Assembly: GCA_033977485.1 (NCBI GenBank)
Contig: CM066998.1
Location: forward strand, 23,747,501-23,811,500
Direction of reading: 5' to 3'
DNA length: 64,000 nt
DNA from: Hydrangea macrophylla
Lineage: Eukaryota; Streptophyta; Magnoliopsida; Cornales; Hydrangeaceae
Below, piece by piece: positions 1-9,702 of the stretch; the first letter of the stretch is position 1; each line of letters begins with the position of its first letter. The notes below the pieces were generated by a model, which was not told where the DNA came from, made no database searches, and was given only the letters and a program-made list of their open reading frames with translations. Both the position numbers and the translations under genes were made by a program.

Positions 1-756
1 TCTTTAGGTTCTGGTTTTAATTCCCTATTTTGATCTTGTGAACTTCCTTCTTCTAAGGACTTCATATATTCTTGAATCACTTTTTTCTTTTCTTCAAGAT
101 TGGGAATTTTATCAATGATTTTTAAAATCAAACCTTCTTTACTAGAGATAGTATTAATTCTCTTGTGCTCTATCTGTAAGGGTCATTGTAGTTTTAAAAT
201 CTACACTGACCTCCCTTGCCAGAGATAAAACCCTAACCGTGTTAAAGTTTCATACAAAAGTACCGATTTACCCTTGAAATAAAATACATGCATTTTATAA
301 TAAAAATCCAACATGTTGTGAAATGGAAAGTTTTTCCTTAATATATGTCGGCCACAACACAAAGAGGAGAAAACGAAGATTATTTTAGGAATTTTTTATT
401 TTATTTATTTTTATTTGAATTTAATAAAGGCAAAATAGTCATTTCAAATATGTTAACCATAAAATTAACAATCAACTGACTATTGACTACGGAAGGGAGG
501 TAGGTGTTACGTAGCAACATTCCTCAGAGGAGGTCAGTGTAATTTCTGAAACTATGAGGGTGGTGTTTGTAATTACGATAAACCTCAAGGGAGGTCAATA
601 TAATTTACACAAAAATTATTGGTCAACTAACAGTTGACTAATAGAAAGAGTAAGTGTTATTTAATCTCAAATTTCAAGGGAGATTATTGTCATTTTTAAT
701 ATCGCAAGAGAGACTTTTCACAACTTAGGAAAGGTATGTGAAATTTGAACAATACT
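1..756. other. AT-rich stretch without a gene
   Basis: No credible reading frame is seen. The one structured signal is a short motif, TGACCTCCCTTG at 207-218, that recurs inverted as CAAGGGAGGTCA at 586-597 and in a diverged form near 526-536. This would fit the ends of a degraded MITE of about 400 bp, but no target-site duplication was found, so it is left unassigned. Confidence 0.4.
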
Positions 757-763
757 AAGGGTA

Positions 764-768
764 CAACT
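764..768. repeat. Target-site duplication CAACT, left copy
   Basis: CAACT directly precedes the LTR at 769. The same five bases directly follow the other LTR at 6437-6441. A perfect 5-bp duplication is the signature of integrase-mediated insertion and fixes both ends of the element. Confidence 0.85.
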
Positions 769-1383
769 TGATGATGCCTAAAATTAGTAAGAAGGGTTTA
801 GAGGAAGAAAAAGACAACAACAATTTGTATGTGGTTCGGTCCAGTTAACGAGGTGACTTATGTCCACGGTTGCGTCTGAGCGCGTTCACTAACAGATCAT
901 TAGCGGGCCTTGTGAATCAACAAAAAGGGGCGGCACTACCAGTAATACCGGTCGGGTATATGCGTGTTGATGGTGAATTCTTTGTTCTATGCTTGTTAAC
1001 TAGAGAGTTCTTTTTTGGGTCCCTGTAGAGAGGGTAGGTAGGCTCTTTTATAGACGCAAGAGTCCACCCTTACATGGTAAGTATATTGGATTAGGAAGCC
1101 TAATCTAATTACAATTGATTTGCATAATTTTGGGAGAGTTTCCTAAGTGGTTTAGGAAGCTGCCATATTCCATCTTGCAAACTTGTAGTTGGTTTAGGAC
1201 ACTGTTGGATAGACCAGGTCCACGGGATGCCGCGGTCCTCCATTCCCAGCCTGTTGGCAGGAACCGCACGGTTCTGACGAACACCTCGGGATTGCCCGGC
1301 TATTGGCGCCTTTACTGAAGTGACCAGCACCTCTTGGTGACATAGCAGACTGGCTTCATGGCTAGATTATTTTGGACATATCA
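769..1383 (-). repeat. 3' LTR of the Tat-like element
   Basis: Begins TGATGATGCC and ends ACATATCA on the plus strand. It matches 5823-6436 along its whole length, with scattered substitutions and small indels. Confidence 0.9.
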
Positions 1384-1398
1384 GTTGCCCCCAATTTT
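1384..1398 (-). promoter_or_regulatory. Polypurine tract, plus-strand primer site
   Basis: On the minus strand the sequence AAAATTGGGGGCAAC abuts the 3' LTR. A purine run in this position primes plus-strand DNA synthesis in LTR retrotransposons, and it supports minus orientation. Confidence 0.75.
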
Positions 1399-1779
1399 CG
1401 GAACTGACCGGATGCTTCATCGGGTGAGGATCGAAAATCAGTATTGCCTTGGAAACCGTCCGGATCTCCTCCGGGAATGCTGCTCGGGATAGGGGTCCAC
1501 CTTCCAGATCGCCCGGTGGAATAACCGACTGGTACAGGGAGGACCTCGGGTGTTGGTGTTGCTACGTGTCAGGGAGTAATTGGTCTGGTCATGATTCAGC
1601 AAAGTCGGTTCGGATGTAACCGAACAATTGCGTGGTAACCGGACCATCACGTCACGTATTTAATGCGCGCGCCTTTTGAGGCGACCTTTCATGATCCCGA
1701 GGTGACAAATGTCTGGCGGCTCTTGGCGGGAAAACTCCTGAGTCGTTGGATCTAATTGATCTGGATCGCCCATTGTTCC

Positions 1780-1787
1780 TTTATAAT
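1780..1787 (+). promoter_or_regulatory. Possible TATA box of the antisense ORF
   Basis: TTTATAAT lies about 430 bases upstream of the plus-strand ATG at 2213, in a region with no other use in the minus-strand element. A donor-like TTGTAAGTTT follows near 1888-1897, so the leader may contain an intron. This is weak evidence, from sequence appearance alone. Confidence 0.3.
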
Positions 1788-2212
1788 GAACACTTGCTCA
1801 TTTCCTCAATTCCTGGTGCCAAGTGAGAGAGTTTACCAAGCGGCTTGAGAGCAAACAAGATCCCGACCCCTTTTCTGCGCTAAATCTTGTAAGTTTTTCC
1901 TTTCTATCTTCAGTTCTTCATTCTCTTCTTCTTTTCTGAACAATGCTGGAGGGAGCGAACCCACTTGGGTCAGAAAGAGCGTGGGACTTTTTTATTTTAG
2001 GTTCTGTCATTTCTTCCAGTCCGGGGTACGTTAGAGCAGTTGGACCGAACAGGTGTTCCCGGGAGAGTCTTGAGAGAGTGTTACCTTTCGTCTAGAGTCT
2101 TGTTTGACCTGCCCTTTAGGTTGTTAGATCTGCCTTCTTTGTATATCAGGCTTGGAGTCCTTGACACGTTCTTAGGTCGTCCTCTGCCTCCTAAGCCATC
2201 GTAGGCTTAGAC

Positions 2213-2695
2213 ATGTGCCACTCAGACTTCAACTCGTCATCCCGATCGGAAGACGAGCAGTCGCGATCAGGGACCTTGAGTGCAAGCCTAGACCCTCCCT
2301 CTCTGGCCCCCTCTGATCAACATAGTGAGGGAAGAATACCTGCCCGGGCGTCTCACGAGGAAACGTACCGGGATTCTCCTGTGGCCTCAATATCTCGGGG
2401 GTCGGGCGATGAAGGGTTTGTACTGAACAGTCCCAGAGTCGTCTTTGCCTGCGAGTCAATCATCAGCACCCTGCGAGGTCCTAATTTGGGTCAAATCAGG
2501 GATAGATATAATATTCTCGGCCCTTCTCCTTGTCTGTCCACGATGACGGGGTTCACTTCCACGAGTCGGGCTTCGTCATTTTGTACGAAGATGCCTTCAT
2601 GGCAGGCCTTCGCCTGCCGCTCCATCCAGTTGCCCGGGACGCGCTCATTTACCTCGGGATCTCTCCCAGGCAGCTCTCCCCGAACAGTTGGCGAT
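2213..2695 (+). pseudogene. Antisense ORF of the Tat-like element, frameshifted
   Basis: A plus-strand reading frame starts at ATG 2213 with a Ser-rich, charged N-terminus. It passes through a segment ending RDRYNI near 2515, then continues in a second frame with FVILYEDAFMAGLRLPLHPV and LGISPRQLSPNSWR up to 2695. The second block resembles the domain annotated in plants as putative gypsy-type transposon (Transposase_28). One indel near 2515 breaks the gene, and the solo LTR at 2696 cuts off its end. It lies between the deleted pol and the 3' LTR and opposes gag-pol, which is where Tat elements such as Grande carry antisense ORFs. Function is unknown. Confidence 0.6.
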
Positions 2696-4389
2696 TGACA
2701 CAACTAAATAGTTGCGCACTCTTGTGCAACACCCAAGTGTAGGTGATCGTGCAAGTAATATAGTACTGGGAGTCCAGGTCGATCCCACAGGGAATGAATA
2801 GGAAGAATGTATACTAAGTTACAACCTAAAAAAAAGAAAAGTTAAATTGTAGTAGTGACTAAATCTAAATAATAAACTAAAGCATAAAGAAACATAACTA
2901 ATTTAATAAATAAACTAAAGGTGTTGGAAATACGTGAATCCACATTAATCCTAACCATCTACCATGCATACTCATTAACGTTCAATGGAGTTCATTCCTC
3001 TTCAGTATTCCATATTTTTCTAAAGATAAAGAATCAATAGCCCTTTCATGCCCGGGACTACATCATCACAGTTGATTTAAAATACTTGAAAAATAGTTTA
3101 AAACAATGGTTATTACTTGCACTCTAAATGGTGTTAGCATTCAAAGTGGTTTTCAAAAGTCATTGAAGAAAATAGCCTTAAGGCTTTAAGTTCTAAAAAC
3201 TGTTGTGACAAACTGAGCTTATAGGGACAATTTGATGACAGATTTCTAAAACAGAAAGTCATGGATTACTTAAAAGAATCATCTCAGGAATTAACATGTT
3301 CGATCGATCGAAGCGCTCTCGATCGATCAGACATCATCATCCTTCAATCGATCGAAATGTCTTCGATCGCTTGACTATGGCTCTGGTTCGATCGATCGAG
3401 CCCAAGGTTTCTAAAGATTGCATGGAAGAGGCTGGAAATCAATATTTCATCACATATTCCCAACGTCTAAACTACGGAAACATAATAAAACTAGTGCAGG
3501 AATAGTAAACTAGAGTAATCATAACACATAAACTAATAACAATCAAATAACAAGGATTGGAAAGAAAAACCTGAAAATAATCTGAAATAAACTTGAAATA
3601 AACATGAAATCCACTTAAATCTTCAGTAATGTTCAGTAGAGTAATGAAAAAGAGGAAGAAAAAGAAGAATCTAACCTAATCTACTCCTAATCTAACCCTA
3701 AAACTACCCTAAAACTACCCTAAAACAGCTGTTTTCTGCGTTCTGGAGCGTCTTCCCTTCGTCTGGCGTCAAAATGACTTATATATAGGGTTCCTGCAGA
3801 GTTTATGCAACTTTTGGATGAAAATAAAGTTTGATCGATCGAACTTAGTTCGATCGATCGAAGTCTCAATCGATTGAACTTTGCTCAAGGGCTTGAACTC
3901 CTCTGATTTTGACAACTCTGCGCACCGATGGGAGAATAGCCATAACTTTTCACTCGGATCTTGGATTGACCTCCCGTTTGTGGCCACATGACCGTAACTC
4001 AAGGAACTACATTTCATATCTCTAGGAAAAGCTTCCAAATCTGAAGTCTTCTTTGTCAAAATTGGCATTTTCTCAGCTGCTTCTGTTATTTTATCCACAA
4101 GCATCACTTTCTTTAGCTCCACTTCATTGATTTACATTCTAATACCTACAATCGATTGAAGAAATGGAGAGTTCGATCGATCGAAAATAGTTCGATCGCT
4201 CGAACTTCATCTTCCACCCAGAAACTGGGCAGAGACGAACAAAGGTTTCAGGTCACAATATATACATTCTAAAACTGCATATAATCATCCTACAATCCTT
4301 CTTTGAGTGAGTTAATGAAACTCACTTCACTCCGGTGGTCCGGTGGCGGTGTTCCGAGCTCCGCGGCGGCGGCTATGGTGACGCCGAGC

Positions 4390-4600
4390 TTTCTCTCTAT
4401 CCTCTCCTTCTCTGTCTCTCTCCTTGTCTCTGTCTTCTCTTCCCTTCTTCTTCTTGTTCTCCTTCTTCTCTCTTCTCTCTAAGTATATATATACACACAT
4501 ACACGGTTATATATATATATAAAATACACACACACACACAAGAGCTCTCTCTCTCTAACTCTCTAAACCACCAAACACCACATACACACAAAACACACGT
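4390..4600. repeat. CT- and CA-rich microsatellite tract
   Basis: Pyrimidine-rich CTCTCT/CTTCTT runs pass into TATATA, (CA)n and again CT repeats. The short ORFs on both strands here are by-products of low complexity. Confidence 0.7.
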
Positions 4601-4660
4601 ATATATATAAGGAGGCAAGAGAGGCAGGTGGCAGAATACGTAAACTGAAAATATAACGTT

Positions 4661-4857
4661 CGATCGATCGAAGTGAGTTCGACCGATTGAGAACAGGTCG
4701 GTTAAGGTTCGATCGATTGAAAGGAGTTCAATCGCTCGGGAAAGGGTCCACGTCACAGAATCAGGCCGGCAGAGATTCGATCACTCGAAGTAGGTTCGAT
4801 CGATCGAGAATAACAGAAGTTCAATCGCTCGAAGTAGGTTCGATCGATCGAGAAAGG
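4661..4857. repeat. Cluster of GATCGATC palindromes
   Basis: TTCGATCGATCGAA and close variants recur about every 20-45 bases, for example TTCGATCGATCGAA near 4661 and TTCGATCGATCGAG near 4797 and 4839. Variants such as TTCAATCGCTCGAA keep the dyad layout while single bases change. Confidence 0.75.
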
Positions 4858-4933
4858 TTCTTCATCAAAGGTTCACACAAGCATACAGGGTCTTATTTAT
4901 ATAACCATGCATCCGAAAATACAGGGTATTACA

Positions 4934-5801
4934 CACAGTAGCTCATCCACCGTGGTGACCAGTGCCATCTGAGCCTTGTAGGTACGGATGTGGTCCACCG
5001 GGTTCCCTGTGCCGTCATAGGAGCTGAGGTGAGGGGGTTTGAACTTCCGTGGAATAGGAAACTGTGTCACCCGAGCAGTATAGGGTGATTCCGTCTTCGT
5101 GTTGGTGAGGTCGTAGCCGGACTTGCAGTTCAACCTCTCCATCTGCTACTACAGTTGTTCGAACTGGGCCTTGATGTCATCCTGCCTGGTTCTCCTCTCT
5201 ATATCCGAGCGGTAGGTCGGATTGGATGATGAGGCCTCTTCCTCAAAGCGCGTCGACCTCGGGGATAGGACCCGGCTCCGGGTCTGAGAAATCGTGTACC
5301 TATGATCCCCCTGGCTCAAGGCCGGAGGGTCTTTGGCTGATTCCTGGGCCTTCCGTCCTGGCTCTTCCCCTCTGGCCGCACGCCGTCGGTTGATGATGGT
5401 CCTGGCATCCTCTACCCGGCGAGGATTGGGCCGAGCTCGCCTCTGTGAACGCCTGGCTGCGGTCACCATCACTGGGGTGTTCCCAGTCCGGTGGGGACAC
5501 CGGGGCAGAACGGGCTCGCCCTCGCGCCCGGGTGGTATCCTGAACGGGAGCGCTTTTATCGGGCTGATCTTCTGGTGCAGGGCACTTTTCCTGTCGGGCC
5601 AAAAGTGCCTCCATCTGTTCCTACGTTCGGCGCTGGCCCTCCAAGAGTTGTGCCAGCGTTGCCATTATCTATTCAATGGTCATGGAGGCAGCCTGCTGGT
5701 CAAGCTGCAAGTTCTCCTGACCGGTCGGAACAGTAGCTTTCTTACCCGTCTTTGGCAGCATGTTGATCAGTCAAGAATTTGTTGATGAGAAACTCTGTCG
5801 T
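4934..5801 (-). pseudogene. Gag remnant of the Tat-like element
   Basis: Minus-strand frames carry a charged, Arg-rich linker (QRRARPNPRRVEDARTIINR) and then the start of a retrotransposon gag domain: FKPPHLSSYDGTGNPVDHIR followed by MALVTTVDELLC. The gag domain stops at 4934, where the solo LTR begins, so most of capsid and all of nucleocapsid are missing. The N-terminal part needs at least one frameshift and has stops. Gag would have formed the particle shell, but this copy cannot. Confidence 0.7.
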
Positions 5802-5819
5802 TTCCCACAGACGGCGCCA
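5802..5819 (-). promoter_or_regulatory. Primer-binding site
   Basis: On the minus strand TGGCGCCGTCTGTGGGAA follows the 5' LTR after a 3-base gap. The TGGCGCC start is complementary to a tRNA 3' end ending GGCGCCA. This form is common in plant gypsy elements. The exact tRNA is not assigned. Confidence 0.75.
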
Positions 5820-5822
5820 AAC

Positions 5823-6436
5823 TGATGATGCCTAAAATTAGTAAGAAGGGTTTAGAGGGAGAAAAAGACAAGAATAATTTGTATGTGGTTCGGTCCCGTT
5901 AATGAGGTGACCTACGTCCATTGTTGCGTCTGAGCGCGTTCACTAGCAGATCACCGACGGGCCTGGTGAGCCAACAAAAAGGGGTGACACTACCAGTAAT
6001 ACCAGCTGGGTATATGCGTGTTGATGGTGAATTCTCTGTTCTATGCTTGTTAACTAGAGAGTTCTTTTTCGAGTCCCTGTAGAGAGGGTAGGTAGGCTCT
6101 TTTATAGATGCAAGAGTCCACCCTTACATGGTAAGTTAATTGGATTAGGAAGCCTAATATAATTATAATTGATTTGCATGATTTGGGGAGAGTTTCCTAA
6201 GTGGCTTAGGAAACTGCCACATTCCATCTTGCAGACTTGTAGCAGGTCTAGGACACTGCTGGATAGACCAGGTCCATAGGAAGCCGCGGTCCTCCAATCC
6301 CGGCCTGTTGGCAGGAACCGCACGGTTCTGATGAACACCTCGGGATTGCCCTGATTTGGCACCTTCACTGAAGTGACCAGCACCTCTTGGTGACGTGGCA
6401 GACTGGCTTCATGGCTAGATTATTTTGGACATATCA
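5823..6436 (-). repeat. 5' LTR of the Tat-like element
   Basis: 614 bp, TGATGATGCC...ACATATCA on the plus strand, matching 769-1383. It is followed by the second CAACT duplication at 6437-6441. Confidence 0.9.
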
Positions 6437-6592
6437 CAACTATTTTTATAACTCATTTATAACGATCTCTATCTCTCTTCTTAGTGGCACTGTGGGGTTC
6501 GGTTAAATATTAATAGCCCCCAGTACCACTTAGGAGAGAGATAGAAATAGCTATAAATGAGTTGTAAAAAATTATTGTACTCCTAGCATTAT
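6437..6592. mobile_element. Foldback MITE, split by a retrotransposon insertion
   Basis: Two arms of about 55 bp (6441-6498 and 6517-6577) are reverse complements of each other around a short loop. Both carry an AACTCATTTATA block and a TCTCTATCTCTCT block. The left tip of the first arm (GGTACAACT, about 760-768) now lies 5.7 kb away, because the Tat-like element at 769-6436 inserted in the arm and duplicated CAACT. The right tip reads TTGTACTCC near 6576-6586. No coding capacity. The superfamily is not assigned. Confidence 0.6.
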
Positions 6593-7127
6593 TGGTAAAC
6601 TTTACCTTAACTAATTATTTTTATTGTGAACCAAAAACTAATTCAAAATGTAAAAGCTTGTTATCAGAAATTCATTCTTAGAATTGTAAAAGAATGATTG
6701 GTCGTGTCTTACGAAGTTCGATGTTTGTCGAAAAGTTTTATCATGGCAATGAAAAAGATTTTACTTTCAATTTTCAGATCATTTTCACGCTCAAATTACT
6801 AGCGCAAGGAGGTTTAATTCGAGTTTGTTGATACCAACTCTCTCATGCCTTAGGCATAGGTTCAAATCCCCTCTCATTATAACAATAATGAATGAAGGAA
6901 ATTACAAGCGTGTATAGCCATCAAAAAAATCATATGGTCTCTGTGAAACAAATAATCTAGATTAAATTATCACTAAACGAGACATAGTCTATCAATACAC
7001 TGAGGAACCATATCGGTTTATGACCAACATTGCTTGCACTGCTCAAAACACTGAACATTTAATTATCAGCTACATATGAAATACTCTTCTTATCAAGATT
7101 TTGTGCTTGCAATTTTCATTTAACATT
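6593..7127. other. AT-rich stretch, nothing recognised
   Basis: No gene, tandem repeat or transposon end was recognised. Reading frames are short and have no family likeness. Confidence 0.5.
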
Positions 7128-7377
7128 TGAAATCGTTGAATATGGTGGCTCGTTTTGGGAAGTTTTGGCAGCTCACTCGAGCAAGGTTGCGTTCGAGCCA
7201 GACTACTGTATGTTTTGAGTGAGTTGCACGAATGAGGTCGTGCGGATCAATTTTGCTAATTTGTTTAGCAAAGGGTTGACAGCTTCCGAAACAAGTTTGG
7301 ACGTCTTGGGGATTTAAAGGGCGTCCTACATGACGTTTTAAAGACCAAGAGTATTAGGTACATTGTGTGAGTGTGAG
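7128..7377 (+). repeat. Probable left half of a split copia LTR
   Basis: The segment has the look of a copia U3: a CTCGAG-containing stretch (CACTCGAGCAAGG near 7175), a TTTAAAGG box near 7312, then GACGTTTTAAAGACC and ACATTGTGTGAG. It stops where CACTA-type sequence starts, and the missing U5-like half is seen at 54597-54927. Possible outer flanks are ACATT at 7123-7127 and 54928-54932, but the right terminus would then read TA rather than CA, so the ends are uncertain. Confidence 0.4.
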
Positions 7378-7990
7378 ATACAAGAAAATACGTATTTTGT
7401 GATGGAAAAAATTCGTCACAAAAAGATGAAATTCCGTCACAAATACTATTTGTGACGGAATTGCACCTTTTTGTAATGGATTTGTGCCCAATACAATTTC
7501 GGGCGTCACAAAAAGCCTGTGTCAGACCAAATTTCCGTCACAAATACTATTTGTAACGGATGTTGTGATGGAAGTTGGTTGTCCAAAACAAATAATAGCG
7601 TAGCATATACTTATTATTTGTGACAGTTTATTTGTGCCGACTCAAAACCGTCAAATAATATTTGTGACAGAATTTGGTCCGACACAAATATTAGTGTCAT
7701 ATATATTTATTATTTGTGTTGACCTGAAACCGTCGCAAATACTCCGTCACAAATAGTATTTGTGACATATTTTGTTTGAAGATCGATTCTGTCACAAATA
7801 GTATTTGTGTTAGATTTTATTTGAAGATTCTGTTACAAATAGTATTTGTGTCAGATTTTATTTGAAGATTCTGTCACAAATAGTATTTGTGTCAGATTTT
7901 ATTTGAAGATTCTGTCACAAATAGCATAACACATATGAGTGACAAAAATCATTATTTTTTCATCACAATAAATTGTGAAAATACTAATTA
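7378..7990 (+). mobile_element. Left end of a CACTA-type transposon
   Basis: After ACAAGAAAATACG comes TTTTGTGATGG and many copies of TTTGTGACGGA and its complement, as in CACTA subterminal regions. This matches the inverted end at 54593 (CACTACAAGAGAATATGCC on the minus strand). A 33-base perfect palindrome with a single central base lies at 7430-7462 (arm AATTCCGTCACAAATA). About four copies of a 41-bp unit run from 7785 to about 7945. The first bases CACT are missing. Confidence 0.6.
7785..7945 (+). repeat. 41-bp tandem repeat, about four copies
   Basis: Units start with GATTCTGTCACAAATA at 7785, 7826, 7867 and 7908, an exact 41-bp period. Each holds a CACAAATAGTATTTGTG dyad, the element's subterminal motif. 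Confidence 0.85.
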
Positions 7991-8405
7991 TTAACGACAA
8001 GAATGACAATTTAAAGCATATTAATTCGATAAAATGAGATACAATAAAATGTATGTTCCTACATAAGTGTTTCATAGTTGACGTTACTGAAGATTAAAAA
8101 AAACAATAAAGTAGATGATGCTAAATTGAGGCGCATCGTGATCCAAAACAGAAAATCGGTAGAGTAGATGTTTCGAATCTCTCTCCATATCTTGAAATAT
8201 AAAATAAAAATTCAATTAAAAATAATAATATAGCCACCTAGCGACCCAAAGAGTGAAAGAAGACACACACACACAAAAAATGAAATAAAAAATAAAGAAA
8301 TCACACAAGCAAAGTGAGAACAAAAAAAAAAATCAATCAAGCTTCCTAAAACAAATCGATAGAGTTTACTCTGTTTCTAAGATATCCAAAAAATTTCATA
8401 AACCT

Positions 8406-8572
8406 GTAAATTGATAAATGCATTCGTTATTAAGGACTATCAAATGAATGTCAATATCATGAATCTTTTAACTATTAGAATCATAGTCAACAACCCATCA
8501 GCCAAGATGGTATTCTGTGTGATCAACAACACAATAGCATGTCATGATATATGATTCGTACGCACACACACA

Positions 8573-8632
<60 letters not shown>

Positions 8633-9299
8633 TGTGTGTGTGTATGTGTTGTGTGTAGTGTATCTCTCAAATAGGACAATCAAATTGTGTTTGACAAAGA
8701 GTATACACAGATTCTGCTTAGCAGTATAAGAGGCAAAAGTAAAGCTTTGACCTGAACCTTACACTATAAGCAGCCATGTTCATCTAATATGGAAATTGCA
8801 AAGGAAGTTTGAGAGCCTGAAAATATTGTAAATTCACTCAGGACTGAAGCTAAAATGTTGTAAATTAATAAACACATTCATTATTAAGGACTGTCAAATG
8901 CATGTCAATATGATGAATCTTCTAATTGTTAAAATCATAGTCAACAACCAATAAGTCAAGATAGTATTCCGTTTGACCAACACAATTGGAACCATACATG
9001 ATATATGATTCGTACTCTCTCTCTCTCTCCCTCTCTCTCTCTCTCTCCCTTGTGTGTGTGTGTGTGTGTGTATGTGTTGTGTATACTATATATCTCAAAT
9101 AGGACAATCAAATTGTGTTTGGCAAAGAGCATAAATAGATTCTACTGATCAATAAACCCCTAATGCACAAAGGAGTCCAGCAATATAAGAAGAAAAAGTA
9201 AGGTCGTTACCTAAATCTTACACTTTAAGCAGCCATACTCATAATGTGGAAATTGCTGAAGAAATTCGAGAGCCTGAAAATATTGTAAATTCACTTAGG
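8406..9299 (+). repeat. Tandem duplication of about 455 bp
   Basis: Unit one (8406-8859) and unit two (8860-9299) align from GTAAATT(G/A)ATAAA through AAATCATAGTCAACAACC to GAGCCTGAAAATATTG. They have diverged by substitutions and differing microsatellite length. No coding capacity was recognised. The copia element at 9358 lies just after unit two. Confidence 0.75.
8566..8645. repeat. (CT)n/(GT)n microsatellite
   Basis: Short CA repeats, then an uninterrupted (CT)n of nearly 60 bases, then GTGTGTGT. The equivalent tract in the second duplicate is at 9014-9076. Confidence 0.9.
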
Positions 9300-9357
9300 G
9301 GAGCCTCAGAGTTTGTGGGGTGCACACTTGATGAAATAGGAACCTATAAGAATACAA

Positions 9358-9688
9358 TGTAAGACCCGGTCTTTGTGTCCCACATGATATGTGTTGTGTG
9401 TATTGTTAGTGGGTTAGTGGGTTACCATCTTAGTGGGTTGGAGAAGTTACTTCCAACTATCCCTACTTTGATGGGTAAGTGGGATGAGGAAGTTGTTGGG
9501 AGTTGGTCCTCTCTCTATTATAAATATACACATCCCCCATCATTTGTGTATCTAAGATGAAAGCATAGAGAGAGAAATCAACTTCTTCTTCTTGTATTCT
9601 TTTGCTAAGCATTATCATGGAGCAAGGTATAATTTAATATGTGAAAATCATGAAAGCTCAGATTCTCTTAGAATCATGAAAGTTTACA
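9358..9688 (+). repeat. 5' LTR of the young copia element
   Basis: Starts TGTAAGACCCGG and ends AGTTTACA. TATAAATA at 9519-9526 is the likely TATA box, giving U3 of about 190 bp. A short plus-strand ORF inside is duplicated in both LTRs and is not a gene. Confidence 0.95.
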
Positions 9689-9690
9689 TG

Positions 9691-9702
9691 TGGTATCAGA
9701 GC
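9691..9702 (+). promoter_or_regulatory. Primer-binding site, initiator-Met tRNA
   Basis: TGGTATCAGAGC, two bases after the LTR, is complementary to the 3' end of plant initiator methionine tRNA, the usual primer of copia elements. Confidence 0.95.

Larger units (their letters stand above)
2696..4933 (-). mobile_element. Solo gypsy-type LTR with palindrome clusters
   Basis: Plus-strand ends are TGACACAACT (2696) and GGTATTACA (4933), so on the minus strand it reads TGTAATACCC...TGTCA. The 2696 end resembles the LTR end at 30826 (TGACACGACT), including a GGTCGATCCCACAGGGAA-like block and an AATCCACATT block. A minus-strand TATATATAAG lies near 3780. It contains ATCGAT palindromes at 3299-3400, 3829-3880, 4149-4206 and 4661-4857, plus (CT)n and (CA)n runs at 4390-4600. 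No matching duplication flanks it (GCGAT versus CACAG). That fits the host element having also lost everything between gag and the antisense ORF. Confidence 0.6.
769..6436 (-). mobile_element. Non-autonomous Tat-like Ty3/gypsy element
   Basis: The element runs TG...CA with 615 and 614 bp LTRs and a perfect CAACT duplication. Orientation is minus. A primer-binding site (TGGCGCCGTCTGTGGGAA) lies beside the high-coordinate LTR and a polypurine tract (AAAATTGGGGGCAAC) beside the low-coordinate one. Only a gag remnant is left at the 5' side and an antisense ORF at the 3' side. Protease, reverse transcriptase and integrase are gone, and a solo LTR of another family fills the gap. The two LTRs differ at many sites, so this insertion is older than the other two complete elements here. 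Tat assignment rests on the primer site and the antisense ORF and is an inference. Confidence 0.85.

Noticed and set aside
1438..1650. 70-residue minus-strand ORF and others near 1.1-1.6 kb
   Set aside because: They are in the LTR and 3' spacer of the Tat-like element, with no family likeness.
4335..4756. ORFs of 91 and 119 residues
   Set aside because: Low-complexity CT/CA tract in the solo LTR.
2696..4933. Simple clean insertion of the solo LTR with duplication
   Set aside because: Flanks GCGAT and CACAG do not match, and the host element lacks all of pol between the two junctions.
8498..8729. ORFs rich in RERERE or SLSLSL
   Set aside because: Translation of a (CT)n microsatellite.
9375..9560. 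61-residue ORF, present again at 15465-15650
   Set aside because: It lies wholly in the copia LTRs across the TATA box. The duplicate is due to the LTR pair.
9691..9702. tRNA-like sequence TGGTATCAGAGC
   Set aside because: It is the primer-binding site. No tRNA cloverleaf surrounds it. The same holds at 59654 and inside the TRIM.
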